Source: Methanoculleus sp. UBA374
Lineage (GTDB): Archaea > Halobacteriota > Methanomicrobia > Methanomicrobiales > Methanoculleaceae
DNA length: 64,000 nt
Direction of reading: 5' to 3'
Assembly (NCBI GenBank): GCA_002508705.1
Contig: DAYL01000029.1
Span: 85,916-149,915 of the forward strand
Below are positions 1-9,089 of the stretch, piece after piece. Every line of letters starts with the position of its first letter. Within the stretch, counting starts at the first letter, position 1. Position numbers and translations under genes: made by a program. The notes beneath the pieces were generated by a model that saw only the letters and a list, made by a program, of their open reading frames with translations, made no database searches and was not told where the DNA came from.

Positions 1-107
1 CTTTGTTGCGATCCTGCTCATGCGTCACGGGACTCCTCCCGGTCAAACGTTCGGTTTCTGGTTGCAGATTAATAATCCTGGGGATATATATGGATTTTTA
101 TCATTAG

Positions 108-118
108 AAAAGTATATA
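108..118 (+). promoter_or_regulatory. TATA box of the first gene
   Basis: AAAAGTATATAAC-like purine-rich BRE plus TATA sequence. Initiation about 25 bases downstream would leave a short leader carrying GAGGAG-type Shine-Dalgarno bases before the ATG at 162. Confidence 0.6.
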
Positions 119-161
119 ACAAACTGTTTGAAACATCTGTTAAGAGCGAGGAGAGTGAACC

Positions 162-782
162 ATGGACCCAGGATTTCGATCACGGTTGATTGCGGCGGTA
201 ATCCTCATTGCCGTCGTCTGTTCGATCTTTTCGGCGAGCCCGGTCACCGGTTTCCATCTGGAAAACAGGGACGGGAACGGCACCGAAGCGGCACTTGCAG
301 AGGCGCTGGTGCTGCAGCAGAGCACCAAACTCCGGGATGAGTTTATGGAGAACACCACCGTCTACATCGACAGCAAGAATGAGTTATTCAAGCAGCCGGA
401 TGCGCCCGGGAACATGAACGGCCTCTACATCCCCGAGGAGAACGCAATATATATCCGCTCGGACAGGGACGCGGCGCGGGCCGATGAGGTCTTTGTCCAG
501 CAGGTCGGGTATCGGGTCTACCACACCATGGGATTTAACGAGAGCACGGTCTTCCCGACACTGGATGTAAACCCCGATTCCTATCTGGGGCATCTTGATC
601 TTCCCTCCGGCGAGGAGAGGGAGGCGGCACTCTTTGCCGATGCCTTCATGCTCTACCATGTCTCCCCGGAGCTCCTGAAGAAGGATGCTCCCGAGGTCTA
701 TACCTACATGGACCTGCTTGTCGAGAGCGGCGGGGACCGGGCGACGGTGGACGACCTGTACATGCATCGCCAGTCCGGGTAA
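162..782 (+). CDS. Exported protein, probable catalytically dead ATLF-like zincin
   Basis: This 206-residue protein has an N-terminal hydrophobic segment (about residues 8-29) that fits a signal peptide or anchor, so it probably acts outside the cell. The rest resembles the compact metallopeptidase domain of the anthrax lethal factor (ATLF) type: strands, then a helix reading V-Q-Q-V-G-Y near residue 110 where V-H-E-V-G-H would be expected, then a C-terminal helix with acidic and aromatic residues (EAALFADAFMLYHVSPELL) like the downstream Glu-bearing helix of that family. All three HExxH residues appear replaced (Q, Q, Y), so zinc proteolysis is unlikely. The start is set by a GAGGAG Shine-Dalgarno sequence. 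It converges with trkH. The fold assignment is inference from pattern; function unknown. Confidence 0.6.
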   Translation: MDPGFRSRLIAAVILIAVVCSIFSASPVTGFHLENRDGNGTEAALAEALVLQQSTKLRDEFMENTTVYIDSKNELFKQPDAPGNMNGLYIPEENAIYIRSDRDAARADEVFVQQVGYRVYHTMGFNESTVFPTLDVNPDSYLGHLDLPSGEEREAALFADAFMLYHVSPELLKKDAPEVYTYMDLLVESGGDRATVDDLYMHRQSG

Positions 783-785
783 CCG

Positions 786-803
786 GCCCTCTTTCTTTTT
801 TTA
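786..803. terminator. T-rich convergent terminator region
   Basis: The 25 bases between the convergent stop codons carry CTTTCTTTTTTTATAG, a T-run typical of archaeal intrinsic termination for the plus-strand gene. Confidence 0.45.
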
Positions 804-807
804 TAGT

Positions 808-2265
808 TCACTCATACCGCTTGAAGACGCCCAGGACGAGCATGATCACCGGAATGACCTCGAGACGTCCAATCCACATGAGCAGGATGTAGAGGACTTT
901 CGCCGGAGCGTCAATATCGGGGGTGATAAATCCCGTTGAGATGCCGCAGTTGCACATCGCGGAGACGACCTCGAAGAGCACGTTGCTCGAGTCGAAGGAT
1001 GTCGGTTGCAGGTGCATCACCAGTATCGTAGCGATGAAGATGATCAGGATATAGAGCATGATGGTCAGCATGTTCCGGGAGATCTCAAGGTCGGCGACGT
1101 TCTTCGGGATCACCTTGCCGTCGTACTTGAAGGGCACGAGCACCTTCCCGGATACGAACATCCGTCGGAACCACCAGACAAGGCTCTGAAAGCCGAGGAC
1201 CACCCGGGAGAGTTTAATACCGCCGGCGGTGCTTCCCGAAGCCCCGCCGATCAGCATCAGTATCGAGAGGAAGAGAACCGTCACACTCGCCCATTCGTTC
1301 GGAGACGCGATCTGGAACCCGGTACTGGTTACTGCGGCGACCGACATAAAGAGCGCCTGGTGGATGGCGGTGGAAATGTCCGTCGCGCTGAGCGTGATGA
1401 GATCCCACGCGATCACGATGATCCCGAGCGCAATGAGCATGAAAAGGAGGCGTGCCTGCTGGTCGTCGAAAAATCTCACGCCTTTGCGGCGATAGAGAAG
1501 GTAGAAGAGTTTGAACGGCAGGGCGCCGGCGATCATGACCGGAATGATGAGGACCTCAAGGAGCGAGTTGTTGTAGAAGAGGATCCCTTCCGAGTGGACT
1601 GTGAACCCGCCGGTGGAGATCGCGACAAGGGCGATGTTCACCGCGTCCCAGAGGGATACACCGGATAGGAGGATAAGTCCGATTGAGGCTGCGGTCAATA
1701 TAAGATAGATCTTCCACATCTCCATGCCCGTTGCGACAACACTCGGCATCAGCGCCTCCGAACGTCCTTCCGAACGATAGAGGCGGAACTGGGTCAGCCC
1801 GGTCCTTGAGGCCATCGCGATGGTGAAAGCGACGATCCCGAGGCCACCGAGCCACTGCATCAGCGATCGCCAGAAGAGGAGCGTCCGGGGCAGGTCTTCG
1901 ACCGACTGCATCATGGTTATGCCCGTATCGGTCCACCCCGACATCGCCTCGAAGACGGCGTCGAGGTAGGAGACACCGAGGCCGAGGCTGAACGGCAGGG
2001 CGCTCACCAGTGCGATGGCGAGCCAGATCAGGGCGACCGCCATAAGGGCAGCGGATAGAGGAGCCTCACGGTTCTCTCGTGGAACCCGGACAAGAAGCGC
2101 CCCGAGGAGAAAAAGGGTTGCCGGGACGGAGACCATGGGCAGGATCATATCCCACTCCCGGTAGATCACCGCTACGACCAGCGGCATCGCCGTGGCGATG
2201 CTTATATAACGAAAGATGTTGCCGATGTCTGGCGCGATGGTCGAGAATTGCTCGAGGCTATCCAT
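808..2265 (-). CDS. trkH: TrkH-type potassium uptake membrane protein
   Basis: The 485-residue product is a polytopic channel-like subunit of a Trk/Ktr K+ transporter. It shows the four pore-loop repeats with conserved glycines: WTDTGIT (111-117), ISTGGF (216-221), TSTGF (313-317) and NCGISTGF (439-446). It also has the conserved GGASGSTAGGIK segment (340-351) and GRLE (467-470). Length is normal for TrkH. The cytosolic TrkA partner is not adjacent; it must lie elsewhere in the genome. The gene is transcribed away from the downstream phosphoribulokinase promoter region, 83 bp apart, on the same strand. K+ uptake matters for osmoregulation in methanogens. Confidence 0.93.
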   Translation of the reverse strand: MDSLEQFSTIAPDIGNIFRYISIATAMPLVVAVIYREWDMILPMVSVPATLFLLGALLVRVPRENREAPLSAALMAVALIWLAIALVSALPFSLGLGVSYLDAVFEAMSGWTDTGITMMQSVEDLPRTLLFWRSLMQWLGGLGIVAFTIAMASRTGLTQFRLYRSEGRSEALMPSVVATGMEMWKIYLILTAASIGLILLSGVSLWDAVNIALVAISTGGFTVHSEGILFYNNSLLEVLIIPVMIAGALPFKLFYLLYRRKGVRFFDDQQARLLFMLIALGIIVIAWDLITLSATDISTAIHQALFMSVAAVTSTGFQIASPNEWASVTVLFLSILMLIGGASGSTAGGIKLSRVVLGFQSLVWWFRRMFVSGKVLVPFKYDGKVIPKNVADLEISRNMLTIMLYILIIFIATILVMHLQPTSFDSSNVLFEVVSAMCNCGISTGFITPDIDAPAKVLYILLMWIGRLEVIPVIMLVLGVFKRYE

Positions 2266-2348
2266 CGATACACGTTCTCCGGGCGTTCTTATCTACTTTC
2301 TCTTGTTCGGCCGTTTATCGCTTCCGGGTCCTGCCGGCCCCGGGCCCC

Positions 2349-3371
2349 TCATCGGCCGCACATACACCCGCCGTTTCCAGTCAACGCCGTCTTCTCTCCC
2401 CCGCCCGTCTCCGGGGCGCTCTCGATGAAGATGCGCCGGTTGATGATCCGCCACGCGAGGATGAGCTGGGCTACATCACCGGCCGTCAGGTAACCGTCGC
2501 TCCCGACAAGGTCGATGGGCTGCACCTGCGTCTGGATCTCGATGTTCTTCTCCAGTTTTCTCACTACCGCGTCGTTCAATTCCCCGTCGAATGCAAGTGC
2601 ACCCATCGCTTTCCCCCCGATATCTTCCGTGGTGAACTCGACCATGAAGTTCCGTTGCGAGAGCGAGAGGAGCGGGAAGAGGTCGATGGAGAGATCGACA
2701 TCCCGGATGCTTCGCTCGAGTTTGCTCTGGCAGAGGGTGACGTGGTAGACGTTCTTCTTCTCGCTTGCCTCGCGGCCGTACTTCGAGAAGGCGATTTTAA
2801 TGACCGCGTCCGCAAACCGGCACTGCGGTGCGACGTACCGCTCGTAGTCCGGCTCGCGCTCCGCCATCTCCCGGACGACCGCCTCGGGAGAGTACCCCCG
2901 CCGTTCCACGTCGCGCTTGATCTTCCAGGCGCGTTTGACATCCGGGTCCGGGTCCACGTAGAGTTTGAAGTCGATCAGGTCCCGCATCTTTTGGGTGATA
3001 AAAGGGTGCAGGCCCTCGAAGATCAGGATCTTCGTGGGCTTGAAGGCTACCGGTGGGTCGAATCTTCCGGTATCGTGGTTGTAGACCGGTTTCTGGATCG
3101 TCTTTCCCGCCTTCAGTTCTCCGAGGTGCTCCTCCAGCAGGTCGAACCGGTTCGCCTCGGGGACGAGCGGCGTGACCCCGAGTTCTTTACGTTCCCGGCG
3201 GTCGTAACGGTGGTAGTCGTCGATGGTGATCGTGGAGACGAGGTCTTCGCCGAAGATCTCTCGAATGGCCCGGGTGAAGGTGGTCTTTCCGCTTCCACTG
3301 TCTCCCGCTACGCCAATGATAAAGATGTAGGGCGACTCTGCAATGACTCTCTTGAAATCGGACGGGGGCAT
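2349..3371 (-). CDS. prk: Archaeal phosphoribulokinase
   Basis: A P-loop kinase of the phosphoribulokinase/uridine kinase family, 340 residues from the ATG used here. The Walker A motif is GDSGSGKTT (about 23-31), followed by the DDYHRYDR segment and IFEGLHPF, which are typical of phosphoribulokinases. Methanomicrobiales such as Methanospirillum hungatei carry a true phosphoribulokinase that works with form III RuBisCO in the reductive hexulose-phosphate pathway, converting ribulose 5-phosphate and ATP to ribulose 1,5-bisphosphate. No RuBisCO gene is in the window. A GTG start at 3404 would add 11 residues; I prefer the ATG because the family N-terminus begins close to the P-loop. A uridine-kinase-like role cannot be excluded. 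Confidence 0.85.
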   Translation of the reverse strand: MPPSDFKRVIAESPYIFIIGVAGDSGSGKTTFTRAIREIFGEDLVSTITIDDYHRYDRRERKELGVTPLVPEANRFDLLEEHLGELKAGKTIQKPVYNHDTGRFDPPVAFKPTKILIFEGLHPFITQKMRDLIDFKLYVDPDPDVKRAWKIKRDVERRGYSPEAVVREMAEREPDYERYVAPQCRFADAVIKIAFSKYGREASEKKNVYHVTLCQSKLERSIRDVDLSIDLFPLLSLSQRNFMVEFTTEDIGGKAMGALAFDGELNDAVVRKLEKNIEIQTQVQPIDLVGSDGYLTAGDVAQLILAWRIINRRIFIESAPETGGGEKTALTGNGGCMCGR

Positions 3372-3458
3372 AAGGCAGCTCAAATACTGGTCGGTATTCC
3401 ACACTCTTAAGAGTTCGGTGCCGGACCAAAAACGATGAAGTGGGTTCGGTCGGAACCC

Positions 3459-4649
3459 TCAGGCAGGGATGATCCCCGCCTCCTCATGCCTCTTTTTGAT
3501 CTCGTCGGCGAGCCGGTCCAGCGCTGCGAAGTCCCCCTCTTTCGGGTAACCCTGGACGTAGACCGGTTCGAGGAACTCGACCCTGAGCCGCCCGAGCATG
3601 TCTTTTATAGTGTCGACCGTCTTCCCGCCCCAGCCGTAGGACCCGATCACCGTTGCGTACCGGGTCTTGGGGCGGAGGAGGTTTGCGAGGTATACCGCGG
3701 AGACCACCTGCGGGTGAGGGCCGAAGATGACCGTCGGTGCCCCGATCACGACCGTCGCGGCATCCACCAGAGCCTTTGCAAGGTCACCGGTATCGGTCTT
3801 CGTGAGGTTGAACGGCTGCACCATAACGCCCCGCTGCACCAGGGCGGCGATGAGGTGGTCGACCATCGCCCGGGTGCTCCCGTGCATGGAGACGTAGGGG
3901 AGCACCACCACGTTCCTGACGCCGTCGCCCGTCCAGTCCCGGTAGGCGTCCATGATGAACGCCGGCCTGTCGTAGACCGGACCGTGACTTGGGGCGATCA
4001 GGGCGATCTCGCGCGTCGCGAGTTTTTCAAGGTGCCCCTTGATGCTTGCCCGGAAGGGCATCATGATCTCGGCGTAGTAGCGTTTTGCGGACTCGTAGAT
4101 TGCCCCCTCGTCGGGGACGTAGAGGGAACTCGTGGCATAGTGCGAGCCGAAGAGGTCGCAGGAGAAGAGGATCCTGTCTTCCCGGAGGTAGGTCAGCATC
4201 GTCTCCGGCCAGTGGACCCAGGGGGCGATGATGAACTCGAGTGTCCGGTCTCCGAGGGTGAGCGTATCGCCGTCGCCGATGACGACGACCCGGTCCTCCG
4301 TGATGCGGAGGAGATCGATCAGGAGGTCGCGGCACTTCTGGTCCGTCACCAGTTTAACTCCTTCGAACCGGTCGAGCATCGCCGGTATCGAGCCCGAATG
4401 GTCCTGCTCGGCATGGTTGACGATGATGTAGTCGATCTTTTCGACACCGAGCCGCTCAAGATTCGCCGTGAGGTCCGCAAACGTCGCCGGGTCGACGGTG
4501 TCGATCAGCGCCGTCTTTTCGCTGCCCCGTATCAGGTAACTGTTGTAGGAAGTGCCGTGGGGGGTCGGGACCAGCTCGTCGAAGATCCGGCGGTCCCAGT
4601 CGACGGCCCCGACGGAGAAGACGCCCGGGGCCATCTCACGCGGGGTCAT
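3459..4649 (-). CDS. fprA: A-type flavoprotein, F420H2 oxidase FprA
   Basis: A 396-residue diiron flavoprotein. The N-terminal metallo-beta-lactamase domain carries the diiron ligands H79, E81, D83, H84 (NHAEQDH), H146 (WVHWPET), D165 (SCDLFGSH) and a histidine in APSHGP. The C-terminal half (from about 250) is a flavodoxin domain with an FMN-binding segment (YVSMHGSTRAM) and a GSYGWGG loop. Methanogen FprA oxidises reduced F420 with O2 to give water, protecting anaerobic enzymes from oxygen. The gene sits alone, upstream of the phosphoribulokinase gene and on the same strand with about 90 bp between. Start ATG agrees with family length. Confidence 0.93.
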   Translation of the reverse strand: MTPREMAPGVFSVGAVDWDRRIFDELVPTPHGTSYNSYLIRGSEKTALIDTVDPATFADLTANLERLGVEKIDYIIVNHAEQDHSGSIPAMLDRFEGVKLVTDQKCRDLLIDLLRITEDRVVVIGDGDTLTLGDRTLEFIIAPWVHWPETMLTYLREDRILFSCDLFGSHYATSSLYVPDEGAIYESAKRYYAEIMMPFRASIKGHLEKLATREIALIAPSHGPVYDRPAFIMDAYRDWTGDGVRNVVVLPYVSMHGSTRAMVDHLIAALVQRGVMVQPFNLTKTDTGDLAKALVDAATVVIGAPTVIFGPHPQVVSAVYLANLLRPKTRYATVIGSYGWGGKTVDTIKDMLGRLRVEFLEPVYVQGYPKEGDFAALDRLADEIKKRHEEAGIIPA

Positions 4650-4807
4650 CTCCTGCCTCCCCTTCGTGCATTCCGGCCGCTATACAGGGTTTGTGGATTA
4701 TTTCCTGACATCTTTCACGCTCCGTGGGCTGCAACCGGCCGTGATTTTTTCCTACCGTGCCGGTCGATAAACGCTTATCCGGTCCGAACGATGATAACGG
4801 TTTCGTT

Positions 4808-5524
4808 CTACCTACCTCCGGAGGGGAGGGAGGTCTGCCCGCCCTTTCCGTTCCTCTCCCTCCGGACGGCGTTTGCATAGAGGTGGGCCTGCCGGGTCGG
4901 TTCCGGGAGCCGGTACCCCCGGGAGGTTGCGAGGACGAGGTCGACGGCCTGTACGAGATCGATCCGGTGGCCTACCGAGACATAGAGCGGCTGTGTCCTC
5001 TCTTTCGTCCGCACCGCCATTCCGATCGTCTCGCCGCCCCGGAGTATCGGGCTCGTTGAGCCTCTGGGGGCTCCCGGCTCCGCCGCTGTTCCCAGAAGGA
5101 GGCTCTTTGCAACCCCGACGGCGGGCCGGTCGAGCAGGACGCCCATGTGGCTTGCGATACCGAGCCCCCGGGGGTGAGCGACCCCCTGCCCGTCGAAGAA
5201 GATGACCTCCGGCTCTGACCGCAGGTTCCGGAACGCCTCAAGGAGGGCGGGGCCTTCCCGGAAAGCAAGGAGGCCGGGAATGTAGGGAAACGACGTCTCG
5301 ATAGAGGCAGAGGCCCGCTCGACGGCGGCGAGATCGGGGTAACGGAGGACGACGACGACTGCATGGATCTCGTTAGAACCCTTCACGTAGGAGGCGTCGG
5401 CGCCGGCGAGAAGGGAGACCTCATCGAGATCCCCGGAGAAGCTGATCCGGGCACGCAGTTTCTCCTGGAGGCGGACGGCCTCGCCCGGCGTCAGGTCGAA
5501 GGAGTGGGTCTCTCTGATCTCCAT
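4808..5524 (-). CDS. nfi: Endonuclease V (deoxyinosine 3' endonuclease)
   Basis: A 238-residue product with the endonuclease V core: catalytic Asp43 in GADASYVKG, YIPGLLAFREGP with Glu90, and DGQGVAHPRGLGIASHMG with Asp111 and His117. The enzyme nicks DNA (or RNA) one base 3' to deaminated adenine (hypoxanthine). An in-frame extension up to 5566 exists, but the ATG at 5524 (MEIRETHSFDL) fits the family N-terminus. The C-terminal tail (RRERNGKGGQTS) is basic and poorly conserved. The gene lies 158 bp from fprA on the same strand. Confidence 0.9.
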   Translation of the reverse strand: MEIRETHSFDLTPGEAVRLQEKLRARISFSGDLDEVSLLAGADASYVKGSNEIHAVVVVLRYPDLAAVERASASIETSFPYIPGLLAFREGPALLEAFRNLRSEPEVIFFDGQGVAHPRGLGIASHMGVLLDRPAVGVAKSLLLGTAAEPGAPRGSTSPILRGGETIGMAVRTKERTQPLYVSVGHRIDLVQAVDLVLATSRGYRLPEPTRQAHLYANAVRRERNGKGGQTSLPSGGR

Positions 5525-5801
5525 GATCGTCTCCCAATCGCATGCCTCTGGATCCGGATAGAACAACTAATTATCTCCTGGTGGTGGAGTGCGGCATCTG
5601 TGCGGACCGGGGACTATGGGCAGGCAGAAGCGGCTCCGGGATGCGAAGGTTCCCCGAAAAAGTGACCATTGCAGCGGGTAGCCGGCTGAGGGGAAGAAGT
5701 TGCGGAGGACGCCGGGAGCTGGAGACGCCGCCGGCGGGCACAACCGGCGCTAGACCCCGGGTCGGGAAGATCGCATCGGGGCAGCGGTGAAGGGAGTCCC
5801 C
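5525..5801. other. Non-coding stretch between endonuclease V and the antiporter operon
   Basis: 277 bp that separate the endonuclease V start from the last stop of the minus-strand antiporter operon. It should hold the endonuclease V promoter and the operon terminator. Short open frames here have no recognisable protein character. Confidence 0.5.
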
Positions 5802-7601
5802 TCATCTCATCATGTAAAAAATAAAGTACAGAAACGCGACGATGCTGATGAAGATGATGCCGTAGCCGCCACCCCAGATGTTGACCTGAACATCCGGATA
5901 GCAGTCTTTCAAGAGGGAGAGCTCTTTCTCGTACGCTTCCGACCTGGATCGATCGGAGAACGCCCGTACAAACGGCAGTTTAAGGGTTTTTCCGGCGATC
6001 TGACTGGCAACGAGCGGATTTTCCGAGATGAGCCCGAGGGACGTTGCGAGGCTCTCAACCCCCCTCTCTATCCTGTCTGCGGTGTGCACCAGGGGATTTG
6101 CCGAGATCCAGACGATCGCATCTCCGGCCTTGACATAAAGGGCGTCGATATCGGTCTCGACCCCGCGCCATGGGACCCTGAGCGGCCGCACCGCGAACAG
6201 GAGCGCCCCTGCGGCGGCAAAGATGGCAGCCGACTCCAGCAGGTACGATGAGGCGAACGCGTGGGCATCCGTTCCGCCGGGCAGAAGATCCGTCAGGAGG
6301 TGCGGGAAGAGCCCGATTGCAAGGCAGAGGAAGGCGGTTGCCCCCATCGCAACCAGCATCGGGGTCGGCGGATCATTTGGGAGGAGCCCCTCCCTCGTTC
6401 CGGTGGTCGATCGGAAGAAGACGAAGTAGAGGAACCGGGAGACGTAGACGACGGTTATGACTGCTGAGATAAGGAGGACGGGCGAGAGATACGGCACCCC
6501 GCCTGCCGCCTCGATCGCCATCCCTTTGCTGACCGCACCGTTCAGGCCGGGCAGTCCCGCAAGTGAGAGACCACCGATGACGGCACAGAGGGCGGTTATG
6601 GGCATCGTCCTTCCCAGGCCCCCGAGATCCGAGAGCCGGTGTGACCCCGTCCTGAGGATGACCGCACCCGCCGCCATGAAGAGAAGCGACTTGAAGAGGA
6701 TGTCGTTTACCATATGGGCAAGCCCTGCATCAAGCCCCTCAACCGAACCCACGCCGATTGCCGCGACCATGTAGCCCACCTGACTGACGATCGAATACGC
6801 GAGGAGCCGGCGGATGTCATCCTGCATGAGGGCATAGATGGCCCCGTAGAGTGCCATTGCTCCCCCTATATACGCAACCGCAACCCCCCATCCCCCTATT
6901 GCAGCGAGGAGGAAGACCGCCGCTTTTGTTGTGAAGATGGAGAGGGCGACGGACCCGACAACAGATGCCCTTGGATAGGCATCGGGTACCCAGGTATGGA
7001 GAGGAATGAACGCAGCATTCACGCCAATCCCGACCAGCATAAGGAGGAGACCGGCTCCATCCCCCACCGGGCCGATGGCGGCACTCCCGGTTGTGGCCAC
7101 CGTATGCACGATCCCGCCGAGGAAGCATGCTCCCCCGAAGATATGGAAAAGGATGTACCGGTAGCCTGCACCGGATGATTCGGGCGCCTTCGAAGACCAG
7201 ATGATAGCAAGTGACGCAACGGCGAGGAACTCCCAGAAGACGAAGACGGTGATGAAGTCGCCTGCATAGACGATCCCCATTGCCGCTGCGATCGACGCGA
7301 GAATGCCGATCGTTTCCGCCGTCGGAAGATCGCGGTATACTGCATAGATGAGCGTGATCAATCCTGAGAAAGCAAAGATGCCGCCCGCGATCTGCCGCAT
7401 CGGATCGGACGTCAGGAGGATCGTCTCAATGCCGGGGACGACTCCGATCACCATCTCCGGCGCCGCAGACGAGAGTGAGAGGGCCAGGATGAAGCCGGCA
7501 GCGCCGACAAGCAGTGTCCATGCCTTCCTGACCGGCCCGGTGATGACAGGGAGCAGGAGGAGGCCGATAAGGTAGATGAATGCCGGAGGTATCTCGATCA
7601 T
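5802..7601 (-). CDS. NuoL/MrpA-like antiporter subunit with altered TM7 lysine
   Basis: The last gene of the antiporter operon encodes a 599-residue proton-translocating-type membrane subunit with about 14-16 helices. The conserved TM5 glutamate is present (E124 in VFVFWEFLAV). In the TM7 motif, where related subunits read VKAAxxPLHxWLPDA, this one reads VNAAFIPLHTWVPDA: Asn195 replaces the pumping lysine. A TM8 lysine (K226) remains. The extra C-terminal region has an amphipathic stretch and a final helix. It overlaps the upstream gene by ATGA. It may be a scaffold subunit or use another residue for ion transfer; it is not a NADH dehydrogenase subunit in this context. Confidence 0.85.
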   Translation of the reverse strand: MIEIPPAFIYLIGLLLLPVITGPVRKAWTLLVGAAGFILALSLSSAAPEMVIGVVPGIETILLTSDPMRQIAGGIFAFSGLITLIYAVYRDLPTAETIGILASIAAAMGIVYAGDFITVFVFWEFLAVASLAIIWSSKAPESSGAGYRYILFHIFGGACFLGGIVHTVATTGSAAIGPVGDGAGLLLMLVGIGVNAAFIPLHTWVPDAYPRASVVGSVALSIFTTKAAVFLLAAIGGWGVAVAYIGGAMALYGAIYALMQDDIRRLLAYSIVSQVGYMVAAIGVGSVEGLDAGLAHMVNDILFKSLLFMAAGAVILRTGSHRLSDLGGLGRTMPITALCAVIGGLSLAGLPGLNGAVSKGMAIEAAGGVPYLSPVLLISAVITVVYVSRFLYFVFFRSTTGTREGLLPNDPPTPMLVAMGATAFLCLAIGLFPHLLTDLLPGGTDAHAFASSYLLESAAIFAAAGALLFAVRPLRVPWRGVETDIDALYVKAGDAIVWISANPLVHTADRIERGVESLATSLGLISENPLVASQIAGKTLKLPFVRAFSDRSRSEAYEKELSLLKDCYPDVQVNIWGGGYGIIFISIVAFLYFIFYMMR

Positions 7602-9088
7602 GGAATCACCTGCTGCATGATCTCGGCGAGTGCGATCTCAACCAGGTCCATGAACGGCGTCGATGGGAAGAAGAAGATGAAAACCGATATCGCCGCCGTC
7701 AGAATGATCGGAACGAGCATTACGAGAGGAGGCTCTGAGACCGAATCGAGTGAGTGCTCGTCATCCGGCCGGTCCAGGAGCATTGTATAGATGATCGGGA
7801 AGAAGTATGCGACATTCAGGACCGCACTGGTGACGATGACCAGCAGAAGGATCGGCATGCCGCCTTCCACCGCCCCGAGCGCAAGATAGACCTTGCTGAT
7901 TATCCCGGGAAGCGGAGGCAGGCCGCAGATCCCGATCGCAGCAGCCGAGAACATCAGAGCCGTCACCGGTATCTTCCTGCCGATACCCTTCATATCGGAG
8001 ATGCACTCCTTCCCGGCAGAGACGATGACCGCTCCTGCGACGAAGAAGAGGGTGATCTTGAGGAACGCATGGATGGGGATATGTGCCATCGCCCCGGTCA
8101 TCCCGGCGATGGAGAGCATGGAGACGCCAAGCAGGATGTAGGAGAGCTGGCTCACGGTCGAGTAGGCAAGCCTTCGTTTGAGGTTGTCCTCGGTCAGGGC
8201 GAAGAGTGATGCGGTGATGATCGTAAACGAGGCGATCACGGCGAGGAGCGTGCCGAGGCCGAGGGACGCCATCAGGTCCATGCCGTAGACCCATCCGGCG
8301 ATCCGGACGATCCCGAAGACTCCCGCTGTGACGACGGCGACTGCATGGAGGAAGGCGCTCACCGGTGTCGGGGCGACCATCGCTGCAGGGAGCCAGCCAT
8401 GGAGAGGCATCCATGCCGCCTTCACAAACCCGACCATAAAGAGGAGGAAGAGGATCTGCAGGGTTAGGGCTGATCCGGAACCCGCCAGGAATCCCCCGGG
8501 TACAAACTCGGTCGTTCCCGTGAGGGTATAGGTCAGGATGACTGCGGCGAGGAGGAAGATGCCGCCGATGAGGAGGTATGCCAGGTACTTCCTGCCTGCC
8601 TTCATTGCTGCAGGCGTCTCGGTATGAACAACCAGCGGATAGGTGATGATCGTCAGGATCTCATAGAAGATAAAGAGCGTCAGGAGGTTCTGTGAGAATG
8701 CTATCCCGACTGCGGCAGCTATCGCGACAGCAAGACAGAAGAAGAACCTCGTCTGTGCGTGCTCCTTCAATAACCGCATATAGCCTATCGCATAGAACGA
8801 ATTCAACAGCCAGAGGGCGGTTGCCGTCAGGGCAAAGACCATCCCGAAGGCATCTGCCCTGAGAGCGAAATCCCCGCCGGGCACCATCGGCAGGAGCGAG
8901 ATTGTGATCCGACTGCCCGATAGGATCTCGGGGAGCATCGCAAGGACGGATCCGAGCATCGTTGTTGCGGCGATGATCGTGACCGCTTCCCGGATGTTCT
9001 CATGTCTTCCGACTATCAGTATCAGCACCGACGCGAATAGAGGAACGGCGATGGTTACCGCCGGGAGCACCCCGTTTATATCTGCCAT
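7598..9088 (-). CDS. MnhD/NuoM-like antiporter subunit (second copy)
   Basis: A 496-residue proton-conducting membrane subunit. TM5 Glu143 (FIFYEILTI) and TM7 Lys223 (VGFVKAAWMPLHGWLPAA) are intact, so an ion channel is plausible. I start at the ATG at 9088 because GGGGGAG lies 6 bases upstream; a TTG at 9103 would overlap the previous gene more deeply. It is the ninth gene of the operon and follows the canonical MnhD. Compared with MnhD the PLHxWLPxA motif is followed by VAPTPVSAFLHAV, as in NuoM/MbhH-type proteins. Confidence 0.88.
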   Translation of the reverse strand: MADINGVLPAVTIAVPLFASVLILIVGRHENIREAVTIIAATTMLGSVLAMLPEILSGSRITISLLPMVPGGDFALRADAFGMVFALTATALWLLNSFYAIGYMRLLKEHAQTRFFFCLAVAIAAAVGIAFSQNLLTLFIFYEILTIITYPLVVHTETPAAMKAGRKYLAYLLIGGIFLLAAVILTYTLTGTTEFVPGGFLAGSGSALTLQILFLLFMVGFVKAAWMPLHGWLPAAMVAPTPVSAFLHAVAVVTAGVFGIVRIAGWVYGMDLMASLGLGTLLAVIASFTIITASLFALTEDNLKRRLAYSTVSQLSYILLGVSMLSIAGMTGAMAHIPIHAFLKITLFFVAGAVIVSAGKECISDMKGIGRKIPVTALMFSAAAIGICGLPPLPGIISKVYLALGAVEGGMPILLLVIVTSAVLNVAYFFPIIYTMLLDRPDDEHSLDSVSEPPLVMLVPIILTAAISVFIFFFPSTPFMDLVEIALAEIMQQVIP

Positions 9089-9089
9089 A

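Noticed and set aside
2079-4880. Long plus-strand open frames opposite phosphoribulokinase, FprA and endonuclease V
   Set aside because: They mirror real minus-strand genes, have Arg/Pro/Asp-rich low-complexity translations and no motifs; typical GC-driven antisense shadows.
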